DNA of 64,000 nucleotides. It comes from Porphyra umbilicalis. Its lineage: Eukaryota > Rhodophyta > Bangiophyceae > Bangiales > Bangiaceae. Every line of letters begins with the position of its first letter. The first letter of the stretch is position 1. The translations under genes were made by a program, and so were the position numbers. The DNA lies in contig KV918813.1 of the NCBI GenBank assembly GCA_002049455.2, positions 248,001 through 312,000 on the forward strand. Reading direction: 5' to 3'. Of this stretch, positions 53,486 through 63,659 are shown piece after piece. A model generated the notes under the pieces. It was given only the letters and a program-made list of their open reading frames with translations. It did not search any database and was not told where the DNA came from.

Positions 53486-55671
53486 GTGCCCCTGGAGCCT
53501 GTTATGGTTCCTCCCGTGCCTTCTCTTGGCGGTGGCGACGTGGACGTGGAAGAAGGCGGAAGTAGTCCGTCCTCGTCAACGACCGACATTGAGTTCTCCA
53601 GTGTTTCAGAGGAGGACAGTACCAACTTTTCTTCTCGTCGAGAGCTGCTCTGTTACGGTTTTTTGTATGAGCGTGCACGGTTGTCAACAAGACAGTACGA
53701 CATCATGCGCAGCGTAGAGAACTCCTTCTCGTCAACAGAGAAGTGGCCATCCCGGTGGCGTGTGCAGCAAGTGAGAGCAAAGCTCCTACTCGCAGCTGCA
53801 CCTGTGAAAAAGCAGGTTACATCCAGGCAGTTCCCATCGGGCAGAGGAAAGTCACCAAGGACGCTTCCTGACGTTGTCGTGCGGTACACGACCTTCTCAG
53901 AACATGTGAGGCGAGAAATTTCCGACTCATTGACAGCCGCCATTTTTCATGATGAGAGTGACGCATTACTTGAGACAGTGGATAGCCCAACAGAGTTCTT
54001 CCAGACAGTGGCGGCGGCCGATCCTGGGCGCTATAACTTTCGGCGTCAGATTAGACTCGACGGCAGGCTCTACGCGCTCGGAGACATTGTCTCCATGGCC
54101 ATATCGGCGTCTGTGAGGCTCAAGGCCGAGCTACAGAGTTCGGGGATGGCCACAGACGGCGAAATGTCTTTGTCGCCATCAGAATATGCCTCCGGTCATG
54201 CTCTCCGTGTCGGAGACTTGACTGCCACGTTTATGCTGACCGAAGAATCGGCTCGAACGGCGCTACTATCCTTATGCTTGACCGGCAACGGGACTTTCAC
54301 TGCGCGATTCACAAGGTGCGGGAGTATACATGCGATGCGCGTTTTGGGTGTCCAGGAGGGAGCTCCAATTGCATGGAACGCTGTATCCACCGTGTCCAGC
54401 ATGAAAGTGGACGTAGATATCGTCAGGGAAGACGCCCGGCTCGTGTCGCAGGATCCGTGCAAGATATTAGTAGCGTGGTATGGCGACCAGTACGGCACCA
54501 TGAAGCGTCGGCGTGGTGATGTTGAGAGGCACTATGGCGCCTACACATCTGTCTCACTTGACTTTCGGAGTTCAACTGTGCGTCCGTTGTTTTATCTTCC
54601 CCCGGGCGCTGCTAGCGCGCCATTGATAGCCGCCGTTGTCAAGAACCTATGCCACGCCTCCAAAACGGGGATTACAGTGTATGACGCTTGTACAGGGAGT
54701 ATGCACTGGTGCACATCTATCCTGCTGCCGGAATCTTTGACTCTCCAATGGCAGCTAAGCTATCCAATACAAGCGGCGCAACCGGCGTAGAGCACTGTAC
54801 TAGCTGCGATATTGTCGGTCTGAAAACGACTTCTGAAAGAAAGGAACGCGCGATGAGCAGCACGACGGTTTTTGACGTCAGAGACGCTCGATATGCCCGC
54901 GTCCAAGATCGTACTGTTGCTGTGCAGCGCGGTGTCATTGGTGCTTGCCTGAGCTCTGAGGCAACCATAAAAGCAGCGCTTTTGCTGAACGGGATGCAGA
55001 AAGGTCCTGGCGACCAGTTCATGGGTTTGTCCGAGGCACGTGGGGCTGGATCTTTCAACGTCCACGAGCACGTCACAATGGCGCCATCTCATCTGCTTTG
55101 CTTCAATTTAGCCTGCCCGCTACTTCAACAGGTTTACAATGCGCTTTCAGTCCTTCAAAGGGATGAGTTTGTGAATGACATGCGTGCATGTTCCCGGTAT
55201 GTACCCCGACATACCGGTTTCATTGACTTTGAGCCAGAGAAGATGGGTGGCACAACCTTGTCCATGTCCGACTACGCTGTTCTTCTCACTAATGCTCCGA
55301 CAGTTCTGGATGACATGCACTCAGAAACCGTTCTACCGGCGTTGGCTGTGTCGGTTCTTGCGGCGCTTAAAGCTCTACGTGCGTTTGCAAACGCGTTGTT
55401 CTTCCTCCCAAAAATTCGGAACGACGGGGATCATGCCGTCCGCTGCAAGCCAACCGTTCACACGCTACAGCTGTTGGGATTTTCTCTGCTCAACGAGCTC
55501 GCCTCCCTCACAAGTAAAGGGATCAACTGGGAAAAGCCAAGCGTGCATAGAGTCCTCGAGCTTCTCTATCGGACCATGCCACTTGTTCAAATTGGGCCGG
55601 CCATATGCGAGCTGCTGTTCGAAAAGTTCCATCAAGTTTCCAAGACTGAGTCCCATGTGCTGGGAAGATAA
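53486..55671 (+). CDS. Tnp2/CACTA-type transposase, broken near 54690
   Basis: Two overlapping plus ORFs (53486-54790 and 54688-55671) in different frames read as one protein. The order of blocks follows the Tnp2 family of CACTA (CMC) transposases. A segment with LPPGAASAPLIAAVVKNLCH followed by GITVYDA (where the family has a hydrophobic 'pG...L.plv.EL..l...Gv.v.d' stretch) leads into YPAAGIFDSPMAAKLSNTSG and HCTSC. This matches the D-x-P-A-x-K-x-x-x-x...C-x-x-C block of Tnp2. A later MAPSHLLCFNLACPLLQQVY may correspond to the D-P-M-H-N region but lacks that motif. About 730 residues in total. A frameshift (or unrecognised splice) near 54690 separates the halves. I could not find its terminal repeats. 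Confidence 0.5.
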
Positions 55672-56237
55672 CTGGTGGTACAAGCCAATGGGAGCGTCCC
55701 GTTTTCTCTATTATCTCCAGTAAATAGAAACGGTGCGGTTCAGGTGAATCGGTGTTTGATTGGACCGCATGACATCGCACCGGAGCCGCACGTGAAAAAC
55801 ACATATGAGAGACGCAGCCCCCATTGTACATGAGTTCAGGCACTATTGACTTTCACATTGAACCACGACCACTCACTATATGATTCGTTGGGCAGATCTC
55901 AATCAAAGGAAACTGGCGACCATGAGAGCAAGCCCAGCGGTGCGCTGCAAACGCAAGCTTTACGATTTTCGAACAGAAACGTGGACGACTCTGAGTGGAC
56001 TGTTCTAACAGTTAGTATAGGTGGCGCTGGACGGAACCCAGCGGTGCAGGACACAAACCGGAGAATCCGAGTGCTCAGGTTTAGAACTTCAATCCGAAAT
56101 GCCCTCCCACTTCGGTGGATTGACACAGCTTTCAAACTTCTGTCCGGCCAGCCACGCACAGAATCTCACGCAGCCGGCCAGACGCAGCTATCCGTAGGCA
56201 CGAGCCGCCATCGCTGGCTAGCTCGATCACGTCCCCC
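55672..56237. other. Spacer between two transposase genes
   Basis: Average composition with only short ORFs. It may include the right end of the Tnp2 element and the left end of the PIF/Harbinger element, neither of which I can delimit. Confidence 0.4.
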
Positions 56238-57660
56238 GTGCGCGCTGTCACGATGGCGGCTGCCATGGGCCCGACATTGCTGTGGCTGACTACCGAGTCT
56301 TCCTCGTCCGGTGCAGAGGCCATGCTCTCCATCCGAAGTGTTACTGCGGCGATATGCGCCGCGAGCTCTCGTCGCCGTCACCGCCGCCTGCGCCGTTCCT
56401 GCCGAGCTCGTCGCGGGGGATCCGTGCCCGGCCGGGCAGCGAACCCGTCCGTCTTACGACGGCAAGCGGCGGTCGGTTTGGACAACGACTACTTTTGCCG
56501 CGGAGTGGTGGGGGAGCAAGCGGCTCGCTGCGACCGGTTTGAGAAGCAGTGGCGTATGCCTAATGTTGTGTACGAGCGTCTACGGGTGGAGCTGATAAAG
56601 GAGCCCTACTTTGATGACACCAAACGCGATGCCGCGGGGTACCCTTCATGCTGCACGAACTAAAAGATGTGCGCCGCCCTGCTGCAGCTTGTTGAAGGGG
56701 CGTCCTCCCGAGCCGTCTGGAACTGCCTGAAAATCGGGACGTCCACAGCCAGGGAGGCGCTCAAGCAGTTCTCACGCGCTGTCGTCAAGCACTTCGAGGC
56801 CGAGTACCTACGAGACCCGACGGCAGAGGAGTTGGAGCGGATTGCCTCCGAGTTCGAGCGCTTGGGGTTTTCCGGCGGCATTGGCAGCTTGGAGTGCGCC
56901 GGTTGGGCGTGGGACTCCTGCCCAGTTGGGTGGCAAGGTAACTACACAGGCGCCAGCAAGAAGCCGACTCTGAGAATGGAGGCCGTATGCGATGATTACC
57001 TCTATTGCTGGCACCTCGGCTTTGGGATTCCTGGCTCCAAAAACGACCTGAACATCCTTTATTCATCCAAGCTCTTTCAGCGTATCCGCAGCGGTGCGTG
57101 GCCACCCGTGAGGCCAAACAGCATCATCTCGGGTATGGTCTTCACCTGGTTCTATTACCTAACAGACGGCATCTATCCTGATTCGCGGGTGTTCGTCAAG
57201 ACCTACAAAAACCCACGGAACAAGAAAGAGAAGACTTTCGGCAAGCAGCAAGAGGCGGTCAGGAAGGGCATCGAGCGGTTCTTTGGCGTGCTCCTCCGGC
57301 GGTACCGCATGCTTCGTCAGCCGTGCTGTTTGTGGTACAAGGAGGACGTGACCGACATCATGGAGGCGTGCGTAATCATGTACAATATGACGGTGACGGA
57401 GCGCAAGGCCGGTTACACCGGCACACGCAAGGCGCGGGTGGCTGTGACGAGGCGGAGGCTGAAGATGCGGGCGCATCTACGTACCACAAGCTCGTACCAC
57501 CGACGGAGCCCATCGCGCTGGTCAAATGGCTTCATCAGGTGGCGGGCCAGGTAGAGATCAACAAGCACCACAATGAACTCAAGAATGCCGTGAAAGAGCA
57601 CATGTACGGTCGAGCCGGGAGATCCCTAGCGGATGAGAGCAGCGGGGACGACTTTGAGTG
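56238..57660 (+). pseudogene. PIF/Harbinger transposase (plant_tran-type) with an in-frame stop
   Basis: The reading frame runs from about 56238 to 57554, interrupted only by TAA at 56661. Around that stop the protein aligns continuously: DDTKRDAAGYPSCCTN, stop, KMCAALLQLVEGASSRAVWN, as in HARBI1-like proteins (D-x-x-G-x-x-G...K...A-x-x-x-L-x-x-G). The nuclease core follows: GSLECAGWAWDSCPVGWQGN, FGIPGSKNDLNILYSSKLF, DGIYPDSRVFVKTY, and GIERFFGVLLRRY. The catalytic residues should be D, D and E; here the first position is Glu (GSLEC instead of GS[IL]DC). CAA to TAA is a single C-to-T change. The C-terminal tail may shift frame near 57490, giving KLVPPTEPIALVKWLHQVAG to 57661. It is either a dying element or a domesticated copy. 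Confidence 0.75.
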
Positions 57661-57814
57661 AGCCAAAATAACACAGCGAATTTGGAGTCAAAAAGCGGTA
57701 GGAGCGCACACAAAAAAGAACAAAAAAAGGTAGCAAGAACCCTCCTCTTCCAACAAAGAGACAACGTAACGGCAGGTCACGGCTCAGTTCTATTCACCTG
57801 ATGCAACAAAAAAT

Positions 57815-59080
57815 GACCCTCGTCTGCTTGCTCCCCTATATTCAGACCCCCGTCCACCCCCCCCCCCCTTCAGGTGCTTCGAAAACGGACCAGGGGGTCT
57901 CTAAGTCGGCGGCCACCGTGTCGCGAGCTGCCGTGCACAGCAAGAAACCTGGCGACGCATTCTTGGTAAAGTGCCCAGGAGGGATTTGTTGCCCCCCAGA
58001 GTGGGCCGAAAGGTCAAGCCGTTCGACGTGGGGGTTGGCAAATACGAACAGAGTTGGTGACCAGCACGGAATAAAAACAAAAATACCCCACAAAATCCGT
58101 TCTTGTTCCATCGACACCAAAGTGAGCGTCCAGGTACCGCAAGGTATGGGCTACGAGGTCATGCAGCAAGCGGAACGTGGTTGTTAGATGCCCCTTGTCC
58201 AGACCTTCCCAAACACCCCCCCCCTGATGGGCCAAAAATGCACATTTGTGCGGCTGCCAAGATGAAGGGCACCGCATGGTCGCCACCGACACGGCGGCAA
58301 GGCGGTAGCAACAAGAGGTGGACCACAGACGTCTTTAGAGCTTAGCGTGCGACGCAACAAGCACCAAGAGGCAGCCAGAGGTGTTGTAGGTGTGTCCATC
58401 CGGGTGGGAGTCATACATGCTGAGAAAAAACCTCGCCATTAAGTCAGTTCTCGTCTGACGGACACAAAACTCAGTAGCAATCTACCTCTTGGCGCCCATC
58501 ATGAAATGCGGAAACAGGTGACGCTCGCCTGCTTGTTTCCCCTTCTTTAGACCCCCCCCCCCCCTCAGTTGAGTCAAAACCGCACCTGCGGGTTCCAAGT
58601 CCGCGGACACCGTGTTGCGAGCTGCCGTGCACTGCACAAAGCCTGGCGACGCATCCTTGGTATAGTTCCCAAGGGGGATTTGTTGCCCCCCAGAGTGGGC
58701 CGAATGGCCAAGCCATTCGACGTTTGGGTTGGCAAACACGAACAGAAGTGGTGACCAGCACGGAATAAACATAAGAATACCCCACCAAGTCCGTTCTTGT
58801 TCCATCGACACCAAAGTGAGCGTCCAGGTACCGCAAGGTATGGGCTACGAGGTCATGCAGCAAGCGGAACGTGGTTGTTAGATGCCCCTTGCCCAGACCA
58901 CCCCACACACACCCCCCCCGATGGGCCAAAAACGCACATTTGTGCGGCTGCCAAGATGAAGGGCACCGCATGGTCGCCACCGCCATGTCAGCAAGCGGGC
59001 AGCAACTAGAGGTGGACAGCAGGCGCTTGTAGAGCACAGTGTATGACGGAACAAGCGGCAAGAAGCAGGCAGCGGAGATA
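57815..59080. repeat. Tandem pair of 0.57-kb repeats
   Basis: Copy 1 (about 57815-58385) and copy 2 (about 58525-59080) are about 90% alike with small indels. They share for example TGCGAGCTGCCGTGCAC, TTGTTGCCCCCCAGAGTGGG and CGGAACGTGGTTGTTAGATG. Both keep two overlapping minus-strand ORFs. One gives FRLLHDLVAHTLRYLDAHFG and the other MVSMEQER...FIPCWSP.LFVFANP. I recognise neither. They may be two paralogous small genes or duplicated non-coding sequence within the neighbouring Harbinger element. Confidence 0.7.
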
Positions 59081-59252
59081 AAGGTGGGTCAGGACCAGTC
59101 TGTGTCATGGAGTGGTTGATCACTTCTACAGTAGGGTTGGTGGCGGGGGAAAAAATTGCAAAATTCTACCTCTGCCAATGGGGACACGCTTCTATCTTCC
59201 CATGTTTTCCCGCAATTCGTGCCGTGGTACCGGTCATTGTCGTGAATTGTCC

Positions 59253-60235
59253 TCACGACGAGTCCGTTGAACCACCAGCTTGCTCCGTGGCATCACCCGG
59301 TGTCGCGGAAGGAGGAGCGTCTGCTGATCTCGGCTGGATCGCAGACGGCGGCGGAGCTGAGAGCGGGACGAGGGGGTGCGCTTGTGTATCCGCGGCGCCC
59401 GACCGGGCAGGCACGCGCGCCGCGCTCGCTGCCGGCTCTCCGCCACCGCCAGCAACCCCATTGACTATCCGCGTCGATGTTTTCGGCGCGTAGGATTGCC
59501 GCAGCTCCTCCAGGGCTGACCGCCATTCCACCAGGGTCATACTTACGCCAGCATAGAGAGAGTTAAAGGCATATAGCGCCAACTTGTGTCCTTGAATTCG
59601 TTGATTATCTTCATGGCGCTGATGCTTCTGCGCCGACTCTTGACCCCACGCATCGGCCAGGGATGCCAGACGAGCCACCGTCTCCACATCGCCCACATCC
59701 GCCGGAGTCGGCTGGGCGCTGGCCTTTCCCTTCAACGTCAATCTCCAGATCGCCGCCCTTCTCTTGCTCGCCGTCGAAGGAAGCCCCTCCAACACCATTC
59801 ACGCCAAAGCCCCCATCAGGAGCTGTGCTCGTCCCCGCGCGACCACTGGTAGTCTGATCGTCACCAGCGTCGTCCACGCTGGGGCCAGACACCGCAGTGG
59901 ATTCGACCAAGAGATTGGTGTTGCGAATGAGGGACTCGCAGCACGCCAAGTACTCAAATACGGGACCGACGGGGTAGTGCATGTCCCGAGCGATGGTCGT
60001 GAGGTGCTTAGTACGGCTACGTATCCCCCTCGTCTGCGTGTGCGTTGTAGCACGCTAGGTAGCAGCGCTTCTTTTGCACCTCCGTCGGATTGCCCGTCAT
60101 GCGGGCGGCCTCCACAAAGTCGATGGCTTGCTTGCACAGATTGCACGCCGCCTTAATCACTCTTGAATGTGTCTGGCCAGGCACACACGACAGGGGGGGT
60201 GCTCTTCGTCGTGGCACGCAATACACTGAAAGCAT
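59253..60235 (-). CDS. Unrecognised minus-strand ORF set, possibly a transposon accessory protein
   Basis: Three minus segments in order may be exons: 60235-60020 (VIKAACNLCKQAIDFVEAAR, then KKRCYLACYNAHADEGDT), 59982-59611 (PVGPVFEYLACCESLIRNTN) and 59798-59253 (SLADAWGQESAQKHQRHEDN, SMTLVEWRSALEELRQSYAP). The first is Cys-rich, and the last has a coiled-coil-like helix followed by a Pro/Ala-rich tail. PIF/Harbinger elements commonly encode a second, DNA-binding protein beside the transposase, and its nearness to the transposase at 56-57.7 kb fits that. No Myb/SANT motif is visible, so this stays inference. Confidence 0.35.
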
Positions 60236-60852
60236 TGATCTCTCGTGGCCTTAATCTAATCAATATTGCGCTTTCGAAGTGCAAATGGTCGCAAAGGACG
60301 GACACAAAGCACAGTATAGGCCACATCCGATCGCAAACGGCCTTGCTATAGGGAAGGTTCTGACGCATACCAGCTTTTAGCAGCGGTCCCTACTTTTAGA
60401 GAACCACCGCTGGGAACGTGCCTTTTCCCTAAAACTGACGTTTGCGATCAATTGCGCCGTAAAATCCACACCGCTGGGCTTGCTCTGAGAATGGCCCGGC
60501 TGGACGAAAGTGCAGCGCGAAGGAACGTCTCAGTGCACCTCACGCATAGTCACGGTGGCTCTTCTGGGTCGGGGCTTTACACAGCGAGTTCGAAACCTGG
60601 GCTACGACATGCAAGATTCTGACTGGTCCAGATCCATTTGCTACGCGTAGCAAATGCGCACCCACCCACATAGCCTGCTTGAGGGGGGTGTGGCACCACC
60701 AGCAATCATCTGTGGATGTTGATCCAATTGCAGCGCTCTCTGCTCGCCGGCTTCGGCTCGCAACGCGCGTTCCCTTGCCCCGACCAGACGGAGGGGTGCC
60801 ACCTTTGGGTTTTCCCCTACCCTGTAGCCGTTCACCTGTGGAGGTTCGCCAA

Positions 60853-61296
60853 ATGGACGACACTGTTGGAAGCCGGACGTAAGCTGTGGATTTCCAACTG
60901 AACGTGGCCGATGGAACTGATCGATTAAGCGGGGTCCCCACGCCTCAGCTGTAGCACTCGCATCCTTATGCTTGTGTGACCAGCATGACTGACCGCTGCA
61001 TGTATGTCCCGAGCAAGTTTTTTCTAGGAATGTTTGTGTCTATTCGCTCTTTTTCTAATTACAGTGCTACTGCAGATGATATTACGGCCGCATTCGATGA
61101 GATGGTATGGGCGTACCAGTGCGTCGCTTGCAGCGGCTTTTTCCTGAAGCAGTCCACAGGGATATCTCTGCGGCGTGAGGGGGCGCGGCAGAGCGCGGCT
61201 GATACGCCCCAGCAGCGCATTGCATCTCTGCCGGTCTCTCGATGCAGGCGTGATGTAGCATATCTCTGCTACCAATTGGCAATTAGCCACGGGTAG
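60853..61296 (+). CDS. Two-exon gene of an unknown repeated family, copy 2
   Basis: Diverged partner of the gene at 30000. Exon 1 is again 26 nt (60853-60878: MDDTVGSR plus AC), with donor GTAAGC at 60879. The acceptor TAATTACAG ends at 61064. Exon 2 begins with the T completing the codon, then ATADDITAAFDEMVWAYQCV and ACSGFFLKQSTGISLRREGA. The identical length of the first exon, the phase, and VWAYxCVxC show common descent at the protein level even though DNA identity is modest. The ORF ends at 61296, but the homologous region fades after about 40 residues, so the gene may continue in further exons or be truncated. Confidence 0.45.
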
Positions 61297-61755
61297 CCCC
61301 CTTGACTGGCCGAATCCACGGATGTCTGTGACTCGGATTGTGGCACGCCCTTTGGGGGGTTACTTCCGCATTGTTTATTTTTTATTGCTTGTTTGCTTGC
61401 CTGTCTTATCTGTCTGCCGGCACTCATTACGATCGCTTGATCGGATGGTCGATCGACCAGTGCCGTTGTTTGTATTAAACCACCGTGGGTCCGGGGTCGC
61501 CGTCGTGGGCACCACCCGGCTCCCCATCGGATGCCCTCCAACAAAAGGTCTTCTTCCTCGCCGCGACAGCGATAGAACTCGCTTTATTGCTTGGCTACGG
61601 TCGGTCTCAGTACACTGGTAATTGAACTAACGTTATTAATACCACATTTGGTGGAGCAGCAGGGGATACCCTCGCCTTCATCGTGCCTCGCGGCACGGTG
61701 TCCCCGAGAACTTTCTCGCTGCCTCGTGGCATTGTGACGGTGTCGATACGGTCGC

Positions 61756-61850
61756 TTGGCGCGCGGGGCGTAAGCCATCGACTTGTGGGCGTGGTGCCGG
61801 GGGCATCACGGTTGAGATCTCCGACGTTGGCGCGCAGGGCGTAAGCCAAG
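61756..61850. repeat. Short imperfect direct repeat in the retrotransposon leader
   Basis: TTGGCGCGCGGGGCGTAAGC at about 61756 recurs as TTGGCGCGCAGGGCGTAAGC at about 61828, part of a unit of roughly 70 bp upstream of gag. It may belong to the packaging or leader region of the element. Confidence 0.7.
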
Positions 61851-61876
61851 TCGGAACACTTTGTTCAGGTCCCAGT

Positions 61877-63523
61877 ATGTCTACTGGTGGTACCGGCGGC
61901 ACTCGGCGAGCCAGAGACGGCAAGTTGCCATCTGGCTACCGGCCGCCGGGCGGGGGACAAGGCACTCCTGCCGCCTCCGACGCCCCCACGGACGGTGCTC
62001 CAACTCCTCCCATCCCTGCGGATCAAGCCGCCTCTGGGCAGATGCAGGTGGTGGAGAGCCTGAAGGCGGCCGTTGAAGCACTTCAGCGACGCCTAACGGC
62101 CCAAGAACAGACTAACGAGTCTCTGGCGCGAGCCAATGACAAGTTGGTCGACGACGTCGAGGCCCTGCGCAAGGTCGACTCCCATGAGGAGGAACGCCGT
62201 GTGGCTAAGTCTCGCCGCCAGTCGGGCGACGAGACCAAGGACGTCAAGAAGACGAACAAGGTGATCAAGGACAAGTCCGTCCGCAAGGACGCTCCGGCTA
62301 ACGCCGCGCTTTCCTCATCTTCCGACGATTCCGCGTCTGGGTCAAGCCCGACGTCGTCAGACGACGACAACCCCAACGCGACGGACACGTCCTCTTCGGA
62401 CGATGGCCACGGGCCCCCACACCCGCCGTCGCCCCCAAGTGGGTCCTCGCCGAGCGAAAGCTCGAGCGAGTCGGACGCGGCCGCGCGCAAGCGCCCCACG
62501 CCCCCCACCAAACGGAAGGAGCGACTTGAAAAAGCCGATAGGATCAAGGTGATCCGCCCGGCTAATAGCCGCTTCAAGACACTCCTGGACTACAGGACGT
62601 ACTTCCTGATCCGCCGTCAACTGACGTATACGCCTAAAGAGGCACAGCGGTCGCACCGTCTCAACAAACGTTTGGACGGAGCGTTCCATGGGCAACAGCC
62701 ATTCACGGGAGCCCTGCCCTTGGGCATCTTCACGTTCTTGACGACCTTTCGCCGCGCGTGCGACGCGGCTGGGCTGACGCACGGTCAAGCCCTTCCGCTT
62801 ATGGTCTTTCGACTAGCCGGCAACGCCAAGATGGCCTTCTCCGTCGCGCTTAACAGCACCCTCGGACGTAAGCGTTACGCCATCCGTACCTACGGAGATG
62901 CCGTCAACTGGCTTCTTTCGAAGTATGCGACACACGCAACCATGGCTAACGCCTATCAAGACATCATTACGATGAAGCAACAAGACAACGAGGCGCCCAC
63001 GGCCTTTGGTCATCGCGTGGAAACGCAATGCGACCTCCTGAACGGTTTGTTCGACATCCAAGACGTTAAGGACGTCTTCATCACTGGTCTTTCGGACCTT
63101 GTGCAAGCGCACGTCCGGGTACTGAACGACCAGTTCCCCGACCGAACCCTGTCCGAGACGGTCGCCACCGCCCAGATGTACTGGGACGGCACCAACAAGT
63201 TGCGTTTGCAACTCAAGATTACCCGCCCAACGGCGATCAAAGTCGCTTACGCGACACAAGACCAGCGGACGACGACGGAACGACCATTCACACCGGTTCG
63301 CACCTCGCCGCCCCCTCGGGCCGCCGTCCCTCAAGCCAATCGGGCTGACATCTGTTACAACTGTAACAAGCCGGGGCACTTCGCCGCACAATGTGCCGAG
63401 CCTTATCGCTCTCGCGAGCGTCGGCAACCGCCTATCGGCGTTCATGCCCTTGCCGACGGTAACGTCGAGGAAGACGAAGTCGAGCATCCGGCCGACGCCA
63501 TGGACGACTCGAAAAACGTCTAG
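61877..63523 (+). CDS. gag: Gag of the Ty3/Gypsy element
   Basis: 548 aa, starting MSTGGTGGTRRARDGKLPSG. A coiled-coil-prone stretch comes first (about residues 55-110), then a Ser/Asp/Pro-rich linker. A retrotransposon-gag-like helical domain is next (about 235-430, with VIRPANSRFKTLLDYRTYFL and NAYQDIITMKQQDNEAPTAF). A single CCHC zinc knuckle (CYNCNKPGHFAAQC, residues about 493-506) follows. This is the capsid/nucleocapsid layout of the family. Viewed as an element fossil: the ORF looks whole. Confidence 0.85.
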   Translation: MSTGGTGGTRRARDGKLPSGYRPPGGGQGTPAASDAPTDGAPTPPIPADQAASGQMQVVESLKAAVEALQRRLTAQEQTNESLARANDKLVDDVEALRKVDSHEEERRVAKSRRQSGDETKDVKKTNKVIKDKSVRKDAPANAALSSSSDDSASGSSPTSSDDDNPNATDTSSSDDGHGPPHPPSPPSGSSPSESSSESDAAARKRPTPPTKRKERLEKADRIKVIRPANSRFKTLLDYRTYFLIRRQLTYTPKEAQRSHRLNKRLDGAFHGQQPFTGALPLGIFTFLTTFRRACDAAGLTHGQALPLMVFRLAGNAKMAFSVALNSTLGRKRYAIRTYGDAVNWLLSKYATHATMANAYQDIITMKQQDNEAPTAFGHRVETQCDLLNGLFDIQDVKDVFITGLSDLVQAHVRVLNDQFPDRTLSETVATAQMYWDGTNKLRLQLKITRPTAIKVAYATQDQRTTTERPFTPVRTSPPPRAAVPQANRADICYNCNKPGHFAAQCAEPYRSRERRQPPIGVHALADGNVEEDEVEHPADAMDDSKNV

Positions 63524-63659
63524 GCCGGGTGCCCGACTTGGGGTTGCCCGGCGGAACGCGAAAGCGTACGGTGACAAGACTCTTACGTCGTGCCCTTCGG
63601 CACTATGAGATCGCAGCCACGTTAGGCCCATGCCTGCGCATAATGCGAAGTTGCCGCCC

